Positions 24,046 through 39,404 are shown, numbered from the stretch's first letter. The stretch: 64,000 nucleotides of DNA from DASYLJ01 sp964432595 (GCA_964432595.1 CAYSOF010000004.1:320593-384592), one strand, 5' to 3'. Numbers and translations: made by a program. The notes: generated from the sequence alone by a model not told the origin.

Positions 24046-26643
24046 CTAGGCGCCGGGCCCGAGCCGGAAGGGGCGCGAGCCTCTGACGCTCCAGCCCGTG
24101 GTGGTGTCGATGTACTGCTGGTCGACCGCGTCGCGCGGCATCGTGCCGGCGCGCGCCTCGATGGTGGCCTCCGCCTGCGCCGCCGACCGCGTCGACGTCG
24201 CCGGCGCCGGAAGCGCCGCGGGCAGCGTTCCGGCGTCGAGCTCGCTGACCCGTCCCTGCATCACGTTGCCGGCCGTGTGGACCGGGCGGCCGTTGACCCG
24301 CAGCGCCGAATTCGCCTTGCCGCCGATCCCGTCGGCGTACGGCGAAAGGCGGAAGATCGAGTCGACGACGTTGCCGCTGGCGCCCTTCTCGAAGCGCAGG
24401 CCCCACATGGTCCAGTCCTCGAGGATGACGTTCCGGATGTCGGCGACGACGTTCTGCGAGATCAGCGGGCCGCGCATCCACTGCTTCATGATCCAGGTGT
24501 CGTGGAGGGAGACGTTCGTCGTGTTGCCGTACTTGAGGAAGATCGACCGTGTGTTTCCGGCGAGGAAGCAGTGCTGCACCGTCACGTCGTGCGCGCCGTA
24601 GCCGATCGAGATGCCGTCATCGCTGGCGCCCGTCGACGACAGGTGGCTCAGCACGACGTTCCACGCGCCGTTGCCCTTCAGCCGGATGTTGTCGCCGGCG
24701 TTCCGCAGACGGAGATCGCGCACGATGACGTCGTGCGTGCGGATCTCGACCATGGCGGCCACCGCGCCGACCCTGGGCCCGTAGAGCGTCGCCCCCTTGC
24801 CTTCGATCGTGACGAACGGGGCCGTCAGCGGGGGCAGGGGGTCGGTGATCTCGATGGGGGCCGTCGTCTCGAAGACGATGCTCGCCTTGCCCCCCCGGTT
24901 GGCCGTCTCGAACGCCGCCCGCACGGCGGCATCGCTGGGCGTGCGGATGGCGATGGTGCGGCCGCCCGCGCCGCCCCGGGTCGTCGCGCCGAACCCCTGC
25001 AACGGCTCCGTGCCCGGATCGGGGATCGTGGTCGGCGGCGTGGTCGTCGTGGGCGTCGTCGCGCCGACGGTGATCGTGGTGGCGGCCGTCGCCGTGTCCT
25101 TTCCGTCGGCGACGGTGACGCGCGCGCTGTAGGTGCCGGCGACCGCGTACGTATGCGTCACGATCGGGCCGCCGCTCCCCGGCGGCGTGGTGAACATCGG
25201 CTCGTACGGCGGGAGCACGCAGGCGGCGGCGCCGAGGCGCGCCGTCGCGTCGGCGATGTTGGCGGTCGTCCCGTTCAGATCGGGGAGGCTCGGGAACCCG
25301 CCGGCCACGGCCTGCACCGCGGCCTCGCGCGAGAACTGCAAGGCGAGGGTGAACCGCGGGCACGACGCCATGCCGAGGCTGTTGAAAAGGTAGATGGCGC
25401 CGAGGTCGTGCGCGATCTTCTGCAAGTACCAGCGCGACACCCGATCGACGCGATTCGTGCCCTGCTTGGTCACGGGTCCGGCGCTGCCGACCGTGGTGAG
25501 CGGCATGAGCCGCGTGACGCATGCCAGGTAGGCGTCGATGGCCTCGGCGAAGCGGTTCGCGTCGCGCGCCGCCTTCGCGGCGTCGTACGCGGCGTCCATC
25601 CCGCGGAGCACCGTGTCGGCATCGACCGGGCCCGCGACGAGGCCGTCGCCGAAATCCCACGTGAAGGCGAGCGCGTCGCCGTCGGCGTCGCTCGACGCAC
25701 CGGCGTCGAGCCGCACCGCCAGCGGCGGCGGGCCGCTCGCCGGCGTCGCCGTGAGTCGCGCGACCGGCTTCGCATTGCCGGGCGGCGGCGGGACGGACCC
25801 GCCGAGCGTCCCGGGCAGCAGCGCCAGGCCGAGCGGCCCGGACCCGGGATCGGCGGGCGCCCACGCGGGCTGCGCGCTCCACGTCCCGCCGACGTTCCGA
25901 TACGCGGTGAAGCGCGCGAACTGATCCGCGACGAGGAGGTCCACCGCCCCGTCGCCGTCCAGGTCGCCGAGCGCCGGCGTGGCACGCCCGCTCGCCGCGG
26001 GGGCGTCCCACGTCGCGTGACGCACGAACGGCGCCGCGGCGTCGCCCGTGTTCGCGAACGCCAGGACCTGCCCGGACTGATACCCGATCAGCAGATCGGG
26101 CGCGCCGTCGCGATCGACGTCGCCGAACGTCGGCCGGCTGTCGTTGCCGAGATCGGCGACGTTCCACGCGGCCCGTGCCTTCCAGACGGGCGCGGTGCGG
26201 CCGCCGACGTTTTCCCGCGCGATCACGGAGCCGGACGCCTCGCCGATCAGGAGATCCGCGTCGCCGTCGCCGTCGAGGTCCGCGAGCGCGGGCGTGCTGC
26301 GGTTGCCGTAGCGTCCCGTGTCCCAGGCCGGCTGTCGCATCCAGCGCGGCGACCCGTCCGTCCCGTCGTTGCGCCAGGCGCGAACCTGGCCTTTTTCCTC
26401 GCCGACGAGGGCGTCACGATCGCCGTCGCCGTCCAGGTCGGCGAGCGCGGGCGCCGCGTACGGCGACACCAGCGGGATGTCGGCGCTCGCGACGCGCGTC
26501 CACGCGCCGCTGCCTCTGGTCGATGCGGCCGACGTCCCGTTCGTCAGGCCGGTATAGAGAATCGTTCCACGGGCCACGGACGCCTGCGCCACCAGCGCGA
26601 CCACCGCACCTACGCCCCCTGCCAACCGTACACCGAATCGCAT
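24046..26643 (-). CDS. secreted FG-GAP / PKD / pectate-lyase-like beta-helix protein
   Basis: An 865-residue exported protein. Start 26643 (MRFGVRLAGGVGAVVALVAQASVARG) gives a good signal peptide. Residues about 50-285 are FG-GAP/VCBS repeats with Ca-binding DLDGDGDRD, DLDGDGDAD, DVDRDGAPD and DLDGDGAVD. A PKD domain starts at about 305 (WDFGDG) but is split by about 165 inserted residues before its final strand (HTYAVAGTYSARVTVADG). A Thr/Pro linker (TTPTTTTPPTT) leads to a right-handed beta-helix resembling pectate lyase (about 555-865: ASDDGISIGYGAHDVTVQHC). It is probably a surface polysaccharide-acting protein; catalytic residues were not confirmed. Confidence 0.82.
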   Translation of the reverse strand: MRFGVRLAGGVGAVVALVAQASVARGTILYTGLTNGTSAASTRGSGAWTRVASADIPLVSPYAAPALADLDGDGDRDALVGEEKGQVRAWRNDGTDGSPRWMRQPAWDTGRYGNRSTPALADLDGDGDADLLIGEASGSVIARENVGGRTAPVWKARAAWNVADLGNDSRPTFGDVDRDGAPDLLIGYQSGQVLAFANTGDAAAPFVRHATWDAPAASGRATPALGDLDGDGAVDLLVADQFARFTAYRNVGGTWSAQPAWAPADPGSGPLGLALLPGTLGGSVPPPPGNAKPVARLTATPASGPPPLAVRLDAGASSDADGDALAFTWDFGDGLVAGPVDADTVLRGMDAAYDAAKAARDANRFAEAIDAYLACVTRLMPLTTVGSAGPVTKQGTNRVDRVSRWYLQKIAHDLGAIYLFNSLGMASCPRFTLALQFSREAAVQAVAGGFPSLPDLNGTTANIADATARLGAAACVLPPYEPMFTTPPGSGGPIVTHTYAVAGTYSARVTVADGKDTATAATTITVGATTPTTTTPPTTIPDPGTEPLQGFGATTRGGAGGRTIAIRTPSDAAVRAAFETANRGGKASIVFETTAPIEITDPLPPLTAPFVTIEGKGATLYGPRVGAVAAMVEIRTHDVIVRDLRLRNAGDNIRLKGNGAWNVVLSHLSSTGASDDGISIGYGAHDVTVQHCFLAGNTRSIFLKYGNTTNVSLHDTWIMKQWMRGPLISQNVVADIRNVILEDWTMWGLRFEKGASGNVVDSIFRLSPYADGIGGKANSALRVNGRPVHTAGNVMQGRVSELDAGTLPAALPAPATSTRSAAQAEATIEARAGTMPRDAVDQQYIDTTTGWSVRGSRPFRLGPGA

Positions 26644-28529
<1,886 letters not shown>

Positions 28530-30068
28530 ATGATCCTCATCCTCGATTTCGGGTCCCAGTACACGCAGCTGATCGCCCGCCGCGTGCGCGAGCAGCACGT
28601 CTACAGCGAGATCCATCCGTTCGACGTCTCGCTCGACACGATCCGCGGTCTCGACCCGCAGGGAATCATCCTGTCGGGCGGGCCGGCCAGCGTGTACGAC
28701 GACGATGCGCCGCATCCGCGCAAGGACGTCCTCGAGCTCGTCACCTCGGGCACCATCCCGGTGCTCGGCATCTGCTACGGCATGGGCATCATCAACCGGG
28801 CCTTCGGCGGCGAGGTCGAGCGCGCGTCGCACAAGGAGTTCGGTCCCGCGGACGTCCGTATCGCCCGCGTCGACCCCCTGCTGTCGATCGGCGGCCGCGC
28901 GACGCGCGTGTGGATGAGCCACGGCGACCGCATGACGACGATCGGCAGCGACTTCGAGTCGCTCGCCACGAGCGACAACTCGCCGCATGCCGCGTTCCGC
29001 CATCGCCAGAAGCCGATCTACGGCCTCCAGTTCCACCCCGAGGTCACCCACAGCGTCGACGGCAAGGAGATCCTCCGCAACTTCGTGCTGCGCGTCTGCG
29101 GCGCGCGTCCCGACTGGACCATGGAGGGTTTCGTCGACGCCTGGGTGCCGCGCATCCGCGATCGGGTCGGCGACCGGCGGGTGATCTGCGGCCTCTCCGG
29201 CGGCGTCGACTCGACCGTCGTGGCGGCGCTCATCCATCGCGCCATCGGCGATCGCCTGACGTGCATCTTCGTCGACAACGGGCTGCTGCGCGCCGACGAA
29301 GCCAACGACGTCGTCGCACTGTTCCGCGAACGCATGGCGCTCGACGTCCGCGCGGTCGACGCGGGCGCGCGCTTCCTGAAGAACCTCGCCGGCGTCGACG
29401 ACCCGGAGAAGAAGCGCCGCATCATCGGCCTCACGTTCATCGAGGTGTTCGAGGAGGAGTCGGCGAAGCTCCAGGACGTCGGCTTCCTCGCGCAGGGCAC
29501 GCTCTATCCGGACGTCATCGAGTCGGTGTCGGTGCGCGGTCCGTCGGCCACGATCAAGAGCCATCACAACGTCGGCGGCCTGCCCGAGCGCATGAAGCTC
29601 GAGCTGCTGGAGCCGCTGCGCGAGCTCTTCAAGGACGAGGTGCGCGAGCTGGGCCGCGTCCTCGAGGTGCCGGACACGATCGTCGGCCGCCAGCCGTTTC
29701 CCGGTCCGGGGCTGGCCATCCGCATCATCGGGCCCGTCGACGCCGAGTCGCTCCGCGTCGTCCGCGATGCCGACGTCGTGGTGCAGCAGGAGATCCGCCG
29801 CGCCGATCTCTACGACAGCGTCTGGCAGGCGTTCGCCATCCTGTTGCCGGTGCGGACCGTCGGCGTGATGGGCGACGAGCGCACGTACGAGAACGTCGTC
29901 GCCATCCGCGCGGTGCGCTCGACCGACGGCATGACCGCCGACTGGGCGCGGCTGCCCGAAGACGTGCTGGCGCGCATGTCGAGCCGCATCATCAACGAGG
30001 TGCGCGGCGTGAACCGCGTCGTGTACGACATCTCGTCGAAGCCGCCCGCCACCATCGAGTGGGAATAG
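28530..30068 (+). CDS. guaA: GMP synthase (glutamine-hydrolysing)
   Basis: A 512-residue enzyme converting XMP to GMP. The class-I glutamine amidotransferase domain (about 1-190) has [12 protein letters not shown], nucleophile loop [10 protein letters not shown] and catalytic HPEVTHS. The ATP-PPase domain has the P-loop [16 protein letters not shown]. The C-terminal dimerisation domain contains [15 protein letters not shown] and ends with the family hallmark KPPATIEWE. Forms an operon with guaB. Confidence 0.97.
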   Translation: MILILDFGSQYTQLIARRVREQHVYSEIHPFDVSLDTIRGLDPQGIILSGGPASVYDDDAPHPRKDVLELVTSGTIPVLGICYGMGIINRAFGGEVERASHKEFGPADVRIARVDPLLSIGGRATRVWMSHGDRMTTIGSDFESLATSDNSPHAAFRHRQKPIYGLQFHPEVTHSVDGKEILRNFVLRVCGARPDWTMEGFVDAWVPRIRDRVGDRRVICGLSGGVDSTVVAALIHRAIGDRLTCIFVDNGLLRADEANDVVALFRERMALDVRAVDAGARFLKNLAGVDDPEKKRRIIGLTFIEVFEEESAKLQDVGFLAQGTLYPDVIESVSVRGPSATIKSHHNVGGLPERMKLELLEPLRELFKDEVRELGRVLEVPDTIVGRQPFPGPGLAIRIIGPVDAESLRVVRDADVVVQQEIRRADLYDSVWQAFAILLPVRTVGVMGDERTYENVVAIRAVRSTDGMTADWARLPEDVLARMSSRIINEVRGVNRVVYDISSKPPATIEWE

Positions 30069-30072
30069 CGGC

Positions 30073-30636
30073 GTGAGGCGCCTCATCGTCTCCGAGTTCG
30101 TGACGTTGGACGGCGTCATGGAGGCACCCGGAGGCGAGCCCGGCCACCCCCACAGCGGCTGGGTCGGCGATTTCATGGGCCCCGACGCGGTCCGCTTCAA
30201 GCTGGCCGAGGTGCTGGCCGCGCAGTCGCTCTTGATCGGCCGCGTCACCTACGAGTCGTTCGCCGCGACGTGGCCGGGCCGCTCGGGCGAGTTCGCCGAC
30301 CGCATGAACGCCATGCCGAAGCACGTCGTGTCCAAGACGCTGCGCGAGCCGGCGTGGCGGAACACGCACATCATCGACGGCGACCTGCTGCTCGCCGTCA
30401 CGCGCCTCAAGCAGGAGCGAAACGGCGGCCCGATCCTCGCGCTCGGCAGCCGGACGCTGGTCCAGGCGCTGATCAAGCTCGCGCTGATCGACGAGTACCG
30501 CTTGATGATCTTTCCCGTCGTGCTCGGCAGCGGCCAGCGCCTGTTCCCCGAATCGCCGAAGAAGGCGACCCTCCAGCTCGCGGACACGCGCGCGTTCGCG
30601 TCCGGCGTCGTCGTGCAGACCTACACCCGGACCTGA
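30073..30636 (+). CDS. dihydrofolate reductase / RibD C-terminal-like reductase
   Basis: A 187-residue protein of the RibD-C/DHFR-like fold (YwjB/YyaP type). It begins MRRLIVSEFVTLDGVMEAPGG and shows LLIGRVTYESFAATWP, MPKHVVSKTL, GGPILALGSRTLVQALI and DEYRLMIFPVVLGSGQRLFP, the usual NADPH-fold blocks. The physiological substrate of this subfamily is generally unknown, so no pathway is claimed. The GTG start lies 4 bp after guaA. Confidence 0.82.
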   Translation: MRRLIVSEFVTLDGVMEAPGGEPGHPHSGWVGDFMGPDAVRFKLAEVLAAQSLLIGRVTYESFAATWPGRSGEFADRMNAMPKHVVSKTLREPAWRNTHIIDGDLLLAVTRLKQERNGGPILALGSRTLVQALIKLALIDEYRLMIFPVVLGSGQRLFPESPKKATLQLADTRAFASGVVVQTYTRT

Positions 30637-30728
30637 AACGTCGCCGCGCCGATTGACCACCGGCGCGACCGCGCGGTACACGTTCGCCTCACCGGACGAA
30701 GAAGGAGAGGGGAGGGGCGCAGAGGGCG

Positions 30729-34235
<3,507 letters not shown>

Positions 34236-34243
34236 GCGATCGC

Positions 34244-35512
34244 ATGCACAGTACCGCGCGCGTGCGGGAGCGAGCGGTGCTCGTGGCCGTCGACGCGCCG
34301 CGCGCCCTCATCCCGGTGCGCGACTCCCTCCTCGAGCTGCAACGGCTCGCGGCGACGGCCGGGATCGCCGTGGTCGGCGAGCTCGTGCAGCCGCTCCGTC
34401 GTGCGCATCCCGCGACGTTCATCGGCAGCGGCAAGGTCGAGGAAACGAGGGCGCTCGTGGAGCAGACGTCGGCCGACGTCGTCATCTTCGACGACCCGCT
34501 CTCGCCCGCGCAGCAGCGCAATCTGGAGAAGGCGCTCGGCTGCAAGGTCGTCGACCGCAGCGCGCTCATCCTCGACATCTTCGCGCAGCGCGCCCGCAGC
34601 ATCGAGGGCAAGATGCAGGTCGAGCTGGCGCAGCTGCAGTACCTGCAGCCGCGGCTGACGCGCGCGTGGACGCACTTGTCGCGCCAGCGCGGCGGCGGCG
34701 TCGGCACGCGCGGCCCCGGCGAAACGCAGCTCGAGGTCGACCGCCGCCGCGTGCGGGAGCGCATCGCGCAGCTCCGGAAGCGGCTCGCCGACACCGAGCG
34801 CACGCGCCGCCTCCACCACGACGAACGCACCGCCACCCCCGTGCCGACGGTCGCGCTGGTCGGCTACACGAACGCCGGCAAATCGACGCTGATGAACGCG
34901 CTCACGCGCGCCGGCGTCCTCGTGGAAGACAAGCTCTTCGCGACGCTCGACCCCACGGTCCGCCGTCTGCGGCTTCCGGAGGGGCTCACCGTGCTGCTCG
35001 CCGACACGGTCGGCTTCATCCACAAACTGCCGCACCAGCTGGTCGAGGCGTTCAAGAGCACCCTCGAGCAGGTGCGGACGGCGAACCTGCTCGTGCACGT
35101 CATCGACGCGTCGCACCCCACCTGGCCCGAGCAGCGGCGCATCACCGAACAGGTGCTCGAGGAGATCGACGCCGGCGACGTGCCCGTCGTCTACGCGCTC
35201 AACAAGAGCGACCTGCTGTCGCTCGGCGAGCTGCCGGCGGCGGCGCCGCCCGACGCGGTGCTCGTCTCGGGTCGGACCGGCGCGGGGATGGGCAATCTGC
35301 TGGCCCGGATCGAGGAGCGGCTCGGCGTCGGCCTGTCGCGCGTGCGCTGCGTGCTGCCGTCGGACCGCGGCGACATCGTGGCGCTGCTCCGGCGGACCGG
35401 GCGGATCGTCGAGGAGTACTACCGCGACGGCCAGGTGACGGTGACGGCGCTCGTTCCCGAGAAGGTGGCGGGCCAGCTCCGCAAGGAGTTCCCGAGCACG
35501 GCGGCGGGATAG
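34244..35512 (+). CDS. hflX: ribosome-associated GTPase HflX
   Basis: A 422-residue GTPase that splits stalled or heat-damaged ribosomes in studied bacteria. The N-terminal HflX domain has ATFIGSGKVEETRALVEQ and FDDPLSPAQQRNLEKAL. The glycine-rich linker is SRQRGGGVGTRGPGETQLEVDRR, and the GTPase motifs are GYTNAGKSTLMNAL, DTVGFIHKLPH and NKSDLL. ATG 34244 is chosen; an in-frame TTG at 34232 overlapping the dnaE stop is an alternative. Confidence 0.95.
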   Translation: MHSTARVRERAVLVAVDAPRALIPVRDSLLELQRLAATAGIAVVGELVQPLRRAHPATFIGSGKVEETRALVEQTSADVVIFDDPLSPAQQRNLEKALGCKVVDRSALILDIFAQRARSIEGKMQVELAQLQYLQPRLTRAWTHLSRQRGGGVGTRGPGETQLEVDRRRVRERIAQLRKRLADTERTRRLHHDERTATPVPTVALVGYTNAGKSTLMNALTRAGVLVEDKLFATLDPTVRRLRLPEGLTVLLADTVGFIHKLPHQLVEAFKSTLEQVRTANLLVHVIDASHPTWPEQRRITEQVLEEIDAGDVPVVYALNKSDLLSLGELPAAAPPDAVLVSGRTGAGMGNLLARIEERLGVGLSRVRCVLPSDRGDIVALLRRTGRIVEEYYRDGQVTVTALVPEKVAGQLRKEFPSTAAG

Positions 35513-35521
35513 GGCAGGGCG

Positions 35522-36082
35522 GTGCTGAACGTCCCCAATTTCCTGACGCTCCTCCGTCTGATCGCGATCCCCATCTTTCTGATCCTGCTCGTCGACTTCC
35601 GCTACGCCGAGGCCCTGGCCGTCTTCGTGGCCGCCGGCGTGACGGACTCGCTCGACGGCGCCATCGCGCGCCTGACGCACACGAAGACGACGCTGGGCGC
35701 GTACCTCGATCCGGCGGCCGACAAGCTGCTGCTGATGTCGGCCTTCCTCACGCTCGGCATCATGGGCGACGTGCCGCGGTGGGTGGTCGTGATCGTCCTC
35801 ACCCGCGACGTCATCCTCGTCCTCGGCTACTTCCTGCTGTTCACCATGACCTCGAGCGCCATGGAGGTGCGGCCGAGCCCGGTCGGCAAGTTCAGCACGT
35901 TCCTCCAGCTCTCGTCGGTGACGACGGTGCTCGTGGCGCAGGTATGGGCCGGGCTCGTCCCGCCGGTGCTCCAGGAGGTGCTCTTCTATTTCACCGGGGC
36001 CGTGACGGCGACGGCCGGCTTGCAGTACATGTATCGTGGCCTGGTGTGGCTGCAGGGACATGGGGGTCCGCAGCCCGGCTGA
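35522..36082 (+). CDS. pgsA: CDP-diacylglycerol-glycerol-3-phosphate phosphatidyltransferase-like
   Basis: A 186-residue polytopic membrane enzyme with the full CDP-alcohol phosphatidyltransferase signature D-x2-DG-x2-AR-x8-G-x3-D-x3-D (DSLDGAIARLTHTK...GAYLDPAADK). The opening LNVPNFLTLLRLIAIPIFLILL is typical of PgsA, which makes phosphatidylglycerol-phosphate. The exact alcohol acceptor cannot be read from sequence; cardiolipin-synthase-type paralogues share the motif. GTG start 9 bp after hflX. Confidence 0.85.
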   Translation: MLNVPNFLTLLRLIAIPIFLILLVDFRYAEALAVFVAAGVTDSLDGAIARLTHTKTTLGAYLDPAADKLLLMSAFLTLGIMGDVPRWVVVIVLTRDVILVLGYFLLFTMTSSAMEVRPSPVGKFSTFLQLSSVTTVLVAQVWAGLVPPVLQEVLFYFTGAVTATAGLQYMYRGLVWLQGHGGPQPG

Positions 36083-36092
36083 AGGAGTGCCG

Positions 36093-36902
36093 ATGATCCC
36101 GATGCGACGACTGGCGATCCCGCTGCTGCTCCTGCTTGCATGCGTGGCGACTGCCGGTGCCGCGGAGACCGCCCGCGAGATCCTCGACCGACGGAAGGCG
36201 CTCGACGACGGCCCGCGCCACTGGACCGACCGCCAGGAGCGCATGAAGCTCACGATCATCGACCGCCGCGGCGGGGAGCGAGTGCGCGACCTGACGGTCT
36301 ACGAACGCCGCGAGCCCGGCGACGAAAAGAAGAGCATCCTGTTCTTCCAGGCGCCGGCAGAGGTGAAGGGGACCGGATTCCTCGCCTTCACGCACAAGGG
36401 CAAGCCGGCCGACCAGTGGCTCTACCTGCCCGCGCTGAAGCGCATCCGGCAGATCACGCCGCAGGCGCGCACCGAGAGCTTCGTCGGCACCGACTTGAGC
36501 TATCAGGATCTCGACATCGTGCAGGAGATGCCCAGCTGGACGGAGGCGGATGCCAAGTCGTCGCTGCGCGGGCAGGAGACCGTCGACGGGGTTGCCTGCC
36601 ACGTGATCGAGCTGGTGCCGCAGCGCGAGGACATCGGCTACGAGAAGATCGTCCTCTGGCTCGGCGTCGACGACCTCATGTCGCGCCGGCTCGAGTTCTA
36701 CGATGGCGAAACGGAGCCGGCGAAGCGTCTCACCCAGACGGCCATCAAGGTCGTCGACGGGATTCCCGTCGCGCACCACATCGACGTCGAGGCGCCGCCG
36801 AAAGGCACGAAGACGACCATCGACAGCAGCGACGTGCGCTTCAACCAGCAGCTCGAGCCGGACCTGTTCTCGCAGCGGGCTCTCGAGCGGGGCGAACGTT
36901 GA
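36093..36902 (+). CDS. outer-membrane lipoprotein-sorting (LolA-like) protein
   Basis: A 269-residue exported protein. The start at ATG 36093 is set by AAGGAG (36082-36087) and gives a signal peptide (MIPMRRLAIPLLLLLACVATAGA). The body matches the LolA-like family PF17131: RERMKLTI-type first strand, KSILFFQAPAEVKGTGFLAFTHKGKPADQWLYLPALKRIRQI, ESFVGTDLSYQDL and YEKIVLWLGVDDLMSRRLEFYD. It probably sits in the periplasm binding a lipid or lipoprotein; partners are unknown. Such genes often neighbour RND exporters, but none is present here. Confidence 0.82.
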   Translation: MIPMRRLAIPLLLLLACVATAGAAETAREILDRRKALDDGPRHWTDRQERMKLTIIDRRGGERVRDLTVYERREPGDEKKSILFFQAPAEVKGTGFLAFTHKGKPADQWLYLPALKRIRQITPQARTESFVGTDLSYQDLDIVQEMPSWTEADAKSSLRGQETVDGVACHVIELVPQREDIGYEKIVLWLGVDDLMSRRLEFYDGETEPAKRLTQTAIKVVDGIPVAHHIDVEAPPKGTKTTIDSSDVRFNQQLEPDLFSQRALERGER

Positions 36903-36917
36903 CCGCCGCCTGACGCG

Positions 36918-37682
36918 ATGCCGCTCGACCGCTCGCAGCTCGAATCGATCGCGCGTCGTGCCGGCGAGATCGCGCTCGGCCACTTCCGCCGGGTGACCGT
37001 CGAGCGCAAGGCCGACCGGACGCTGGTGACCCGCGCCGACCGCGAGGTCGAGGCGTTTCTCGAGACGGAGCTGGCGCGCGCCTGTCCCGATGCGGGAATG
37101 CTCGGCGAGGAGGGCGCGGCCCGTCCCGCGACGGGCAGCGAGCGGTTCGTGATCGACCCGATCGACGGCACGTCGTCGTTCGTGGCCGGGCTGCCGACGT
37201 GGTGCGTGTCGATCGGCCTCTTGCGCGACGGTGTGCCGGCGGCGGGCGTGGTGCACGTGCCGTGCAGCGGCGAGATGTACGGTGCCGACGACGACGGCGC
37301 CTGGTGGAACGGTGAGACGCTGGCGGTGCTGGCCGACACGTCGGGTCCCGGCGATCCGTTCATGCTCGCGCACTCCGCGGTCCATCGCCGCTACGAGGTC
37401 ACCTGGCCCGGGAAGCTGCGATCCCTCGGCTCGACCGCGTACCACGCCGTGCTCGTGGCGCGGGGCGTGGCGCGCGCGGCGCTTCTCGGGCACGCGCACC
37501 TCTGGGACCTTGCGGGGGCGGCGGCACTGCTGGCCCACGTGGGCGCACGGCTCGAGTACCTCGACGGCACGGACGTCGTGCTCGGGGCGCTCGCCGACGG
37601 GCGTCGCGCGCCGGCGCCGATCCTGACCGGCACGGCGACCGCGATCCGCGAGCTGCGCACGCATCTCCGGCTCCGCGCCTGA
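36918..37682 (+). CDS. inositol-monophosphatase-family phosphatase
   Basis: A 254-residue Mg-dependent sugar phosphatase. Metal-binding motifs: GEE (about 56-58), FVIDPIDGTSSFVAGLPTWCVSIG and WDLAGAAALLAHVGARLEYLDG. The family hydrolyses inositol-1-phosphate, histidinol-phosphate or fructose-1,6-bisphosphate, and the sequence alone does not decide among them; histidinol-phosphatase (HisN) is a real possibility. Overlaps the following permease gene by 1 bp (TGATG). Confidence 0.87.
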   Translation: MPLDRSQLESIARRAGEIALGHFRRVTVERKADRTLVTRADREVEAFLETELARACPDAGMLGEEGAARPATGSERFVIDPIDGTSSFVAGLPTWCVSIGLLRDGVPAAGVVHVPCSGEMYGADDDGAWWNGETLAVLADTSGPGDPFMLAHSAVHRRYEVTWPGKLRSLGSTAYHAVLVARGVARAALLGHAHLWDLAGAAALLAHVGARLEYLDGTDVVLGALADGRRAPAPILTGTATAIRELRTHLRLRA

Positions 37683-38602
37683 TGCTCCGCTTCCTCGCGG
37701 GGCGCGTCCTCCGTGCGCTCCTGACGCTCCTCGGGACGACGCTGATCCTGTTCGTCCTGATGCGCGTCGTGCCGGCGGACCCGGCGGTGTCGATCGCCGG
37801 GCCCAAGGCGAATCCCGCGACGCTGGCCGCCATCCGCACGGATCTCGGCCTCGACGACCCCATCCTGGTGCAGTACGGCCGCTACCTCGCCCAGCTCGCG
37901 CGCGGCGATCTCGGGGTGTCCTACGTGACCGGCCGGCGCGTCTGGCACGTCATCCGCGAGCGCCTGCCGGCGACGGCCACGCTGGCGCTCGTGAGCCTGG
38001 CCATCGGCTTCGGCCTGGGCATCGCGATGGGCCTCGTCACCGCGGCGCGCCAGGGCTCCCTCACCGACGTCCTGGTGCTGCTGGCGACGCTCGTCGGTCT
38101 GTCGCTGCCGACGTTCTGGATCGGGAATCTGCTCGTGTACCTGTTCGGCTACCGCCTGCAGCTGCTGCCGATCGGTGGCTATGGGACGCTCGCGCACCTC
38201 GTCCTGCCCGCGGCGACGCTCGCACTCTATCGCATGTTCTTCTACGCCCGCTTCGTGCACGCCGGTGTCGGCGGCACGCTCGGCGCCGACTACGTACGCA
38301 CGGCACGGGCGAAGGGCGCGGGCGAGGGCAGGGTGCTGGTCCGACACGCGATGCCGAACGCGCTGATCCCCGTCGTGACGCTGCTCGGCCTCGACGTCGC
38401 GGAGCTGATGAGCGGCGTGGTGCTCACCGAGACGGTCTTCAACTGGCCGGGGCTCGGCCGGCTGGCGGTCCAGTCGGTGTTCATGCTCGACCTGCCGGTC
38501 ATGGCCGGCACCGTGCTGTTCTCGGCGGTGCTCGTGCTGGGCTGCAACCTCGTGGTCGACGTCCTCTACGGGTTCCTCGACCCGCGGGTGCAGCGTGCCT
38601 AG
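37682..38602 (+). CDS. ABC transporter permease, DppB/OppB type
   Basis: A 306-residue integral membrane protein with six predicted helices. It opens MLRFLAGRVLRALLTLLGTTLILFVLMRVVPADP, the DppB hallmark, and carries the EAA-type coupling loop DYVRTARAKGAGEGRVLVRHAMPNALIPVVTLLG. It forms a heterodimer with the next gene product for uptake of peptides, nickel or similar small substrates. Overlaps the next gene by 8 bp. Confidence 0.92.
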   Translation: MLRFLAGRVLRALLTLLGTTLILFVLMRVVPADPAVSIAGPKANPATLAAIRTDLGLDDPILVQYGRYLAQLARGDLGVSYVTGRRVWHVIRERLPATATLALVSLAIGFGLGIAMGLVTAARQGSLTDVLVLLATLVGLSLPTFWIGNLLVYLFGYRLQLLPIGGYGTLAHLVLPAATLALYRMFFYARFVHAGVGGTLGADYVRTARAKGAGEGRVLVRHAMPNALIPVVTLLGLDVAELMSGVVLTETVFNWPGLGRLAVQSVFMLDLPVMAGTVLFSAVLVLGCNLVVDVLYGFLDPRVQRA

Positions 38603-39404
38603 CGCGCTGATCCGCGCCGGCGCGCTGATCGTCGTGCTGCTCGCGATCGTGGCGGTCGCGGCGCCGTGGCTCACGCGGTGGAGCCCGACCGCCATCGTCG
38701 TCGAGCACTATCGCGGGCCGGAGCCGCCGAGCCGCCTGCACCCGCTGGGGACGGACACGCTCGGGCGCGACGTGTGGTCGCGCCTCGCGTTCGGCGCGCG
38801 GACGTCGCTGACGGTGGCCGTGGCGGCCATGGCGATCAGCCTGCTCCTCGGCGTCGCCGTCGGGCTCGTCGCGGGCTGGTTCGGCGGCTGGGTCGACGCG
38901 CTGCTGATGTGGCTCGTCGACCTGGTGCTCACCATGCCCGCGTTGCTGCTGCTGATCGTGCTGGCGACGGTGCTGCCGCCGTCGCTGCTGACGATTCCGC
39001 TCGTGATCGGCCTCGTCGGCTGGACGACGTTCGCCCGCACCGTGCGCGGCGAGGTGTTGTCGTTGCGCGAGCGCGACGACGTGGCGGCGGCCCGCGCGCT
39101 GGGCGCGGGCCACCCGCGCATCATCCTGCGGCATCTGCTGCCCGGCGTCCTGCCCGGCGTCGTCGCGCTCGCGGCGCTCGGCATGTCGCAGGCGATCGCG
39201 ATCGACGCGGGGCTCAGCTATCTCGGGCTCGGCGCGCCGCTGCCGGCGCCGTCGTGGGGGCGCATGATCAGCGAGGTGCAGACGTACTTCGCGGTGGCGC
39301 CGTGGCTCGTGGTGCTGCCGGGCGTGGCGATCGCGCTCGGCGTCGTCGGCTTCAATCTGCTCGGGACCGGACTCGTCGCGCGGCTCGGGAATCGGCCGCG
39401 ATGA
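38595..39404 (+). CDS. ABC transporter permease, DppC/OppC type
   Basis: A 269-residue membrane protein of the DppC class. N-terminal helix, periplasmic HPLGTDTLGRDVWSRLAFGARTSL signature and coupling loop LRERDDVAAARALGAGHPRIILRHLLPGVLPGVVALAALG. Ends FNLLGTGLVARLGNRPR. GTG start inside the previous gene; stop overlaps the substrate-binding-protein start (ATGA). No ATPase gene (DppD/F) is found in the window. Confidence 0.92.
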   Translation: MPSALIRAGALIVVLLAIVAVAAPWLTRWSPTAIVVEHYRGPEPPSRLHPLGTDTLGRDVWSRLAFGARTSLTVAVAAMAISLLLGVAVGLVAGWFGGWVDALLMWLVDLVLTMPALLLLIVLATVLPPSLLTIPLVIGLVGWTTFARTVRGEVLSLRERDDVAAARALGAGHPRIILRHLLPGVLPGVVALAALGMSQAIAIDAGLSYLGLGAPLPAPSWGRMISEVQTYFAVAPWLVVLPGVAIALGVVGFNLLGTGLVARLGNRPR

